Shown piece after piece: positions 57,535 to 64,000 of a stretch of DNA of 64,000 nt; position 1 is the stretch's first letter, and the number at the start of each line of letters is the position of its first letter. The position numbers were made by a program, and so were the translations under genes. Source of the DNA: Owenia fusiformis (lineage: Eukaryota; Annelida; Polychaeta; Sabellida; Oweniidae); contig CAIIXF020000004.1 of NCBI GenBank assembly GCA_903813345.2, forward strand, positions 846,513 to 910,512, written 5' to 3'. Below the pieces are notes generated by a model. That model made no database searches and was not told the DNA's origin. It worked only from the letters and a program-made list of their open reading frames with translations.

Positions 57535-60500
57535 ATGTCTGAGAAAAATGTCGAGCCCCATGATGCATCTGTGAAAGATTTAACCCAGGGCTTTGCCGAC
57601 GCAACATCTCTACACGGACTACCTAGGGTAAATATTTTCAATAAAACTGGTCTGATTTCTAATTGTCCAAAACATCGTGAAAATATTATAATATTCTTGA
57701 AGTTAGTTTGCCACACAGATATTAAAGAAATTAAATTGATATCACGCTTAGGCCATAAGAAGTAGATTCTTTGTTTTGCGTCCTGGCAAAATCCAAATCA
57801 TGCAAGGGTACAAGGAAAACAAACACAAACTCAAGAAAAAACACAAACTTGTTTGCTGAGAAATGTATACATTTTATGGGCATAAAAAGGGATGGCATAC
57901 CAATTTGCAGTGATTACAAACACATATCTATACATTTTATACAATATATTTATTATTCAAGGGTAAAAAATAAGAAATTACACAATGTATGCCAAACTAA
58001 TTAATAATAACACTGTCAATTTTGACGCATGTCAAATTATCCGCCATTTCGTCAGATTCTGATTGAACGAAATGTGATGGTACTTTCAGACCCTTGTAAT
58101 TACTATTAGAATGTGTTACTGTATACTTGTAGTATAAAAGCTATTTCACATAATTCTGGGCCCAATTTTTGAGGTCACCAAATACTGCAAGAAATAACGA
58201 GAATGGTGGAACTGGCGTTTTTCAACTGTTTCGTAGGTCCACACGAACTAGGATTCCCAGTTGATATATCTTCCTCTTTCAGGTATATTCCAGCAAATCG
58301 TTGACGAGAAAGATTATTTGGGGGCTAGTTTTCTTTGGTTGTTTCGTAGGATTCTGTTGGCAGGTAACCGCACTGACACTCAACTACTTCGAATATCCAA
58401 TCAGTGTCACAACTGAAGTGAAAACACGGTAAGACTGAATTCACTATTATTATACTTAGAGGAGAATGAACATATAGAGGACATAAATAATAAGATATAA
58501 TGAATGATATTGTCACGCCTCGTGATCGAAAGATTTTAATACTTTTGAATTTCAAAGGAGGGGGAAAGTATCGCAACAGATTTCGGACAGTCATATGTTG
58601 GATTTTGGCTATTTTTGAGGATTTAAACAGGTGCCAATGCATTATCTCTAAGAAAAGCACTCACAGAGATTTAAAAATAATTTCGAGACAGGGGAGATGC
58701 AAACAACCCACCCACATGTTTTTTTCTGAAATGTTATCCAGGCCTGATTTTCAACCCCTTCCACACCTGCTTTTCAATTTTTGTTGCATCAACAAGTTGC
58801 GTTTTAAGACATGCGATCCATTGCTTTCAGCGAACTTTGGTCACCCATAATGGATCTCTTTAAAGCCCCTGAAGGAATTACTTAAAAAATATATTTCATG
58901 AATGCAAAAATTAATACCATGGATACCATGTTATTTCCTAATTCCCATTCAAATATTATTTCGAAAACATGTTTTTTTGATTTGCTCCATCAATTAGATT
59001 AATACATTTTCATTGAAATGTACAGCAGAACTTAATGTAATTCAACTTTAGGTTGAAGGTGGACTTCCCTGCAGTCACAGTTTGCAACATGAACATGCTG
59101 AAGAAAAGTCTTCTGATGGGAACACGGTTTGAGAATCTCACCAAAGTAGACAAGAGACTCTCAGATATATACGGGACTAGTGCAACTTCCAACTCACAAA
59201 CAACTCCCCCTGCTGAAATGCCTCAAGATCCCGAAAATGAAGATCCCCTTTCTGGTGCAGGTATGCAGCTTCACAGTGATTTAATATAAAAAGTTGTATT
59301 TTAATATAGTTGTATTTTGTTTATTCACCATTTTAGTGTGATTTACAAAGTCACTGCTAAGTTACATAAAGATTAACGTTAAAGTATAATACCTTGTGTG
59401 TGACACAAACAGTAACAAGTAGCCTATTACAAAAGTTAAGTAAAAATTAGCATCATTCTATTTTTAAGTTTCATTTAATGTTCAGATTTCATCGCTTAGT
59501 AGATTCACTTGCAATCACTATTACAATTTTCTTGTTTATGTGCTGTGATTGTTTGGCCTCTTTTTCAATCGGTGTTTAAAACACATTGTTACCTTTTTAC
59601 TATTGTTAACATATCAGGTGGTGATATTTCATTTTGTTAATGGCTTGTTTTACTATCGCAGACTTTAATGAAGGATCCACAACAGAAATGGACACAGAAG
59701 ATGATGGTACATCTACTATTGAAGCTGAAGATACAACTGATGGCATAACGTATGTTACAACTGAGGATCCCTATGATGAAACAATAGATACGACGCAAGA
59801 AGACATAGCCACAGAATTCATTACCACTGAAGCGTCTGCAGGTGATGCAACCACAGATTATGATTACCTAACAACCGAAACCTCACGGAAGAAAAGATCA
59901 GTAGGCAAAAGACGGCCCAAGGAAAATGAACACAAGCTCCCCGAACAACTACACAAACAAATGAAGCCATTGGATGGAAGCGCACATAAGCACGCACATC
60001 CATATTCCAATAATGCTAAAGGTGAATCAAGGAGAAGGAAACGACAAGCGGATAGTTATTATGATGACAACTATGAAGACGATGGGGATGAGTATGATTC
60101 TGATCCCTATGATGATTATTATGACAATTATTATGACAATGGCGATGATTATTACCCAGAGGAAAGATTTGAATTTGAAGACACTGGATTTTCGGAAATT
60201 GGTATGTGTTCATGATATCTATGACACCGCTTGGAAATAGTGGCAAATTGTTTTAGGTATTATTTTTGTGACCGATGTTGGTGTTTGGAGTCTTGAACCA
60301 ACTCTAATCAAGTGGTGACATTTTGTCACATTAATACCTTACTTCACATTAAAATGTTTTTTTTCCCGTCTGCTGGTATTTAAATTTTAAAAGTATGTAA
60401 ATGGCTTTACGTTGTTGTCCCACTGTGCTTACCTTAAAATAACGTTCATTTACTTTCTTTCAGAACCTAATGATTACTTCGGCTTCCTGCAGAATTCTCA

Positions 60501-63500
60501 GACTCAAGATCTAAGTGACCTTGTGGGTATCGTCGTCCCAACAACAGATGAGATGGACAGCTATGGACACACTTTTGAGGACTTTGTTCTTCAGTGCAGC
60601 TTTGATAAGAAAAATTGTAGTAATAGGTACGTGGGCCACTTCATGTTAGTCACTGTATATGGGTCACTGTTTGTGTGTCAATGTATGTGTGTCATTGTAT
60701 GTGGGCCTCTATATATGGGCCACTTCATGTTAGTCACTGTATATGGGTCACTGTTTATGTGTCAATATATGGCATTGTATGTGCATCATTGTATGTGGGT
60801 CTCTATATATGGGTTATTGCATGTGGTTTACTGTATGTGAATGACTGGGTCATTGTATGTGTGTCGCTGTATGTATGTCATAGCATTAGGCTCACTGTTT
60901 GTGGATCACTATATGTCGTTGTATGGGGGTCACTGACTGGGTCCATGTACGTGTGGCATTGTATGTGTGTCGCTGTATGTCATAGCATTAGGCTCACTGT
61001 TTGTGGATCACTGTATGTATATGTCGTTGTATGGGGGTCACTGACTGGGTCCATGTACGTGTGGCATTGTATGTGTGTCGCTGTATGTATGTCATAGCAT
61101 TAGGCTCACTGTTTGTGGGTCACTGTATGTATATCATTGTATAGGGGATCTGTGTATGTAGGTCAATGTATGTATGTATCTGTATGTTGGTCACTGTATG
61201 TGAGTTACTAATTGAAATTTCTATTTATTAATAGAGAGTAAACTGTTACTACTACTTGTAGATTATTCAGCTTGCAGGGAAACAAGCAATTAATTGATTC
61301 TGTTAATATTTTATCACTGTGTACACTTTGGTGAATGTAATAATATGTTATTGATATGACAGACAGATATGACTTCAGAGTTATTATTGATGCAAACATT
61401 CGATTAACGTGAGCATAATGGATTATTGTATCACTCTCAGGAGAATGTAAACACTTTGAAATATTAATAGAAGTGCCAAAAGAGGAAAAATTACCTTGCA
61501 AAAATTGCAGAACCAGAAAACAAAACTCCATTGTATGACATCCCTCCACCACTTTGGCATTTCATTTGTACGCTCTCTCACGATTATACCCTATATAAAG
61601 GGTGTTTATGCAAAGTAAGAGAGATTTCGCAACTCCCATAGCACGTTTATTATCTCCGTTTGATTACGTCATCATTTATTGCGCAGCTCTATACGTCAAT
61701 AAGTGTGATATTCTTATAAATCGTCGTCTATACGTACGAATATCACACTTATAGACGTATGTCATATGCTATATATGAAGAAGTATGTACGATTTTAGAT
61801 ATGCATTTTACTGTACTTAAATAGAGTAACTAAGGTCAAACTTTTGTGCTTCACCTTTGACTACAATCGTAAAACTGTGTCATTTAGTTATTTTTGAATT
61901 CATCGAGCTAGTTTATTGATAATTACATTAATTGACTTCTTCTTTGGTGATGTAAAGTTGCAAACTAGACAATAAGTTATTCCATTGCCGAAAAAAGCCT
62001 CGTTACCAAATGTTCCTTTTATACTGTTATGACTACCCAAGAAGAAGTGAGTAGTTTCCATAATACCATCATAGTCTATCGTATTCGGGGATTCCCCTTA
62101 GCCATCCCTACAAGCCTAATATGGATCTATCACGATATTCAAAATGGCGGACAACGGTCAGTTGGATTAATCCTTTATAGTCAATGAGTACAAAATAGTT
62201 GGAATTAATTAAAATTCTCTGGTCGTTCGTTACAATGTATATGAATGTGTAAGTGCCAATGGAAAGTACCAAGAATCGTCACAGAAAACAGCAAGAAAAA
62301 TGTATTGTATTGTATGTAAAATGGGCGAATTTACTGAAAATGTCCCAGCCGGTCGTTCAGTAGCAATGTACTATCAATATGCTGCTTATAAGTGATATGT
62401 GACATGAATATCATTCAGCTTTTTATATTGTAATAAAAAGTTACCATTATATATTTTTAGGACTACCAAGGTTATTTCGTACTCTTGCATTTTGTAATTT
62501 CCCTGTAGTGTTTCTCTCTGTTTCCTTCTTTGGTTATTTTTCATAATACATTTAATCTATGTTAGTTTGCTCATTTAGTCGATTTTAGTGGGAAAATTTA
62601 ATTGAGAATTGCTTCATGTTCAAAATAAACATTCCTGCTTTTTTCACACTTGTTAAGACTATAACCATAAAGTCCAATTTATAGATTTTTTGAAATATGG
62701 CAGTGACATACTATCCCTAGCACAAAATAATGAACTTTTTGCTCTTGTTGCCAACTTTTCGATAAAGAACACATAACATTATAGTTATATTTCTCTATGG
62801 GACCCTCCATGCAAGTATTACCTATTCCCACTACTCCCTCACTGAGACCATGACACATGAACCCAAGCCTGTCCAATTTCCCACCTTTTTACATATCTTG
62901 CCCTTATGCTTCCCTGTTGCATACATTTACATTTGTACTTAATATGTTGTTCAGCTTAGCCTATAATGCCAGTAAGGCGATTGGCAAGCTACTATGTATG
63001 AAAATATTTATATGATGAAATAAATGGTTAATCTATAAAAAACAAAAAACATCCCTGCGATTCTTTCGAGTTCAGGTTCTGTTTTGTTCTCAGGGGCATC
63101 GACATGACCTTTATATCCTAATTTTTCTGTACTTTATCCTGTATATTTCAGCGACTGGAAGAAATTGTATAATAGTCAATATGGCAATTGTTATACGTGG
63201 AATTTTGGATATAATAACACCATAAAGTCAACAAGCAGATTCGGATCACGATATGGTAATTATGATTTTCGCTATTTAATATGTTCATGCGGTATCCGTC
63301 AATCGTATAATTACTAACGTCATCATACCATTATATTTTTGATTTGACATTCGGTTGTATGGGTATTTTATGCGAAAAAGCAAAGACACGTTTGATTTGT
63401 CCTACAGTGACTCCTTAGCACGTGCGTGAGCCATTGTCGATTCATCTTGATAGTAACGACGGCGACGTATTGAGGCTTGCAGGATCTGTCATTTGTGGGG

Positions 63501-63989
63501 GTTTTCACATAAACTTACCCCACACAGTCATTCTATACTAACAAACAGACAAATTATGAGTCAAAATGGGGTCAAAAACACAACACAATCTTCACAGATA
63601 TTTTTTGTCCATCTACCAGACAAATCATTAGGAATTTGTTATTACCAATTTTACACTACCCCCTTGGCCACGTGATGGTGTTAGCCCCAAAACGTCAACA
63701 ATTTTTCATAGTGTGTCTAAAATACTTATGAGCCATGTCATAACGTCTTTTTCGTTAGTGCTGACATTTTTTAGGACCCTCATATCCTCATTTCATTAAC
63801 TTTGAGATCTAACATTTGCCACGTTTGTTGTTTTGTGCTTTATAATGTTGCCATTTGTGATAATCAATAGGATTGAGACTGACACTGAATGCCCAGGCGG
63901 ATGAATACATAGGATTACTTTCACACACTGTGGGTGCACGGGTGACTGTTCACTCCCATAACGTCATGCCTTTTCCCGAAGACCAGGGC
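57535..63989 (+). CDS. DEG/ENaC (amiloride-sensitive type) sodium channel, 5' seven exons
   Basis: Exons 57535-57627, 58283-58428, 59052-59260, 59662-60201, 60464-60626, 63152-63255 and 63871-63989 join in frame for 458 codons; the rest lies beyond the window. The cytosolic N terminus has the gating motif TSLHGLPR (His27-Gly28). TM1 is about residues 42-62, followed by LNYFEYPISV. Then come the family signatures FPAVTVCN (85-92), FEDFVLQCSFDKKNCS, YGNCYTWNFG, and LRLTLNAQADEYIGLL...VTVHSHNVMPFPEDQG. TM2 is not reached. Exon 4 (residues 150-329) is a Thr/acidic insert with furin-type sites RKKR|S (225-228) and RRKR|Q (274-277), then a Tyr/Asp-rich stretch. It lies in the finger region, where ENaC subunits are cut. 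Expected role: Na+-permeable channel in the plasma membrane; the ligand or stimulus is unknown. Confidence 0.92.
60630..61205. repeat. Intronic ~14-bp repeat (TCACTGTATGTGGG) with ~115-bp blocks
   Basis: GTCACTGTATGTGGG-like units begin immediately after the exon 5 donor. A larger block containing CATAGCATTAGGCTCACTG recurs near 60878, 60980 and 61092, so blocks of short units were themselves duplicated. Long open frames here are by-products. Confidence 0.85.
61206..63151. other. Remainder of channel intron 5
   Basis: No coding exon could be supported. It includes a foldback near 61693-61758 and A+T-rich unique sequence. Confidence 0.5.
61693..61758. repeat. Inverted repeat, ~21-bp arms
   Basis: TACGTCAATAAGTGTGATATTC and GAATATCACACTTATAGACGT form near-perfect arms around a ~23-bp loop that contains TCGTCGTCTATACGTAC. 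It could be a small foldback element relic; no target duplication was found. Confidence 0.6.
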
Positions 63990-64000
63990 GTAAGTGCGTC

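Noticed and set aside
59974-60246. Short frames overlapping channel exon 4 in other phases and on the minus strand
   Set aside because: The acidic repeat-like codons of exon 4 produce open frames in all phases; only one phase agrees with the neighbouring exons.
60412-61097. Plus-strand frames of about 140 codons after channel exon 5
   Set aside because: They read the intronic TCACTGTATGTGGG repeat past a good donor site at 60627.

Overview
The window is animal nuclear DNA: A+T-rich, intron-bearing, and dense in minisatellites, foldback elements, MITEs and a LINE. The protein families present (collagen with a short-chain collagen C4-like C-terminal domain, a DEG/ENaC channel, a LINE with an RRM-like ORF1, a Crypton-like fragment) and the palindrome-headed (GTCC/GTCT)n repeats suggest a marine invertebrate, most likely a bivalve mollusc. 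That assignment is inference; no rRNA or mitochondrial marker is present.

Positions 1-9070 hold no gene I can support. They contain a six-copy ~350-370 bp tandem repeat studded with X-box-like GTTGCTATGGCAAC palindromes (about 1285-3215), a ~125 bp tandem repeat full of AGGTCA half-sites (5295-6262), and a small TIR element (6577-6782).

Positions 9070-56350 are a degenerating tandem cluster of five copies of one gene. The full gene has five exons: (A) cytoplasmic tail, one transmembrane helix and a coiled coil; (B) a short exon with a perfect furin-type site RIKR|Q; (C) a Gly-X-Y collagen exon; (D) a linker plus the start of the globular domain; (E) a cysteine-rich short-chain collagen C4-like domain. 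Copies 1 (11953-14579), 2 (17448-22688) and 5 (50257-55458) are open with consistent splice phases, encoding about 480, 459 and 442 residues. Copy 3 (29239-32661) lost exons A-C. Copy 4 (35753-37474) is cut inside exon D, where a 5 kb 63-bp minisatellite begins. Spacers between copies carry 27-bp minisatellites. Harbinger-type MITEs (TWA target duplications), foldback elements and a decayed LINE (22974-29238) sit in introns and spacers.

Between copies 4 and 5 lie the 63-bp array (37475-42553), a minus-strand gene for a two-helix membrane protein with a PPxY-rich tail (42493-43182), a Crypton-like pseudogene fragment and the 3' end of an unidentified plus-strand gene (46208-47251). The 63-bp unit matches the 3' coding end of the PPxY gene and appears to be an expansion of it.

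From 57535 to the right edge lie seven exons of a DEG/ENaC sodium channel gene that continues beyond the window. One exon is a large acidic insert with two furin-type sites, reminiscent of proteolytically activated ENaC subunits.

The inferred theme of the main cluster is a locally amplified family of shed or sheddable membrane collagens whose copies differ in collagen length, in a few clustered residues of the globular domain and in exon content.
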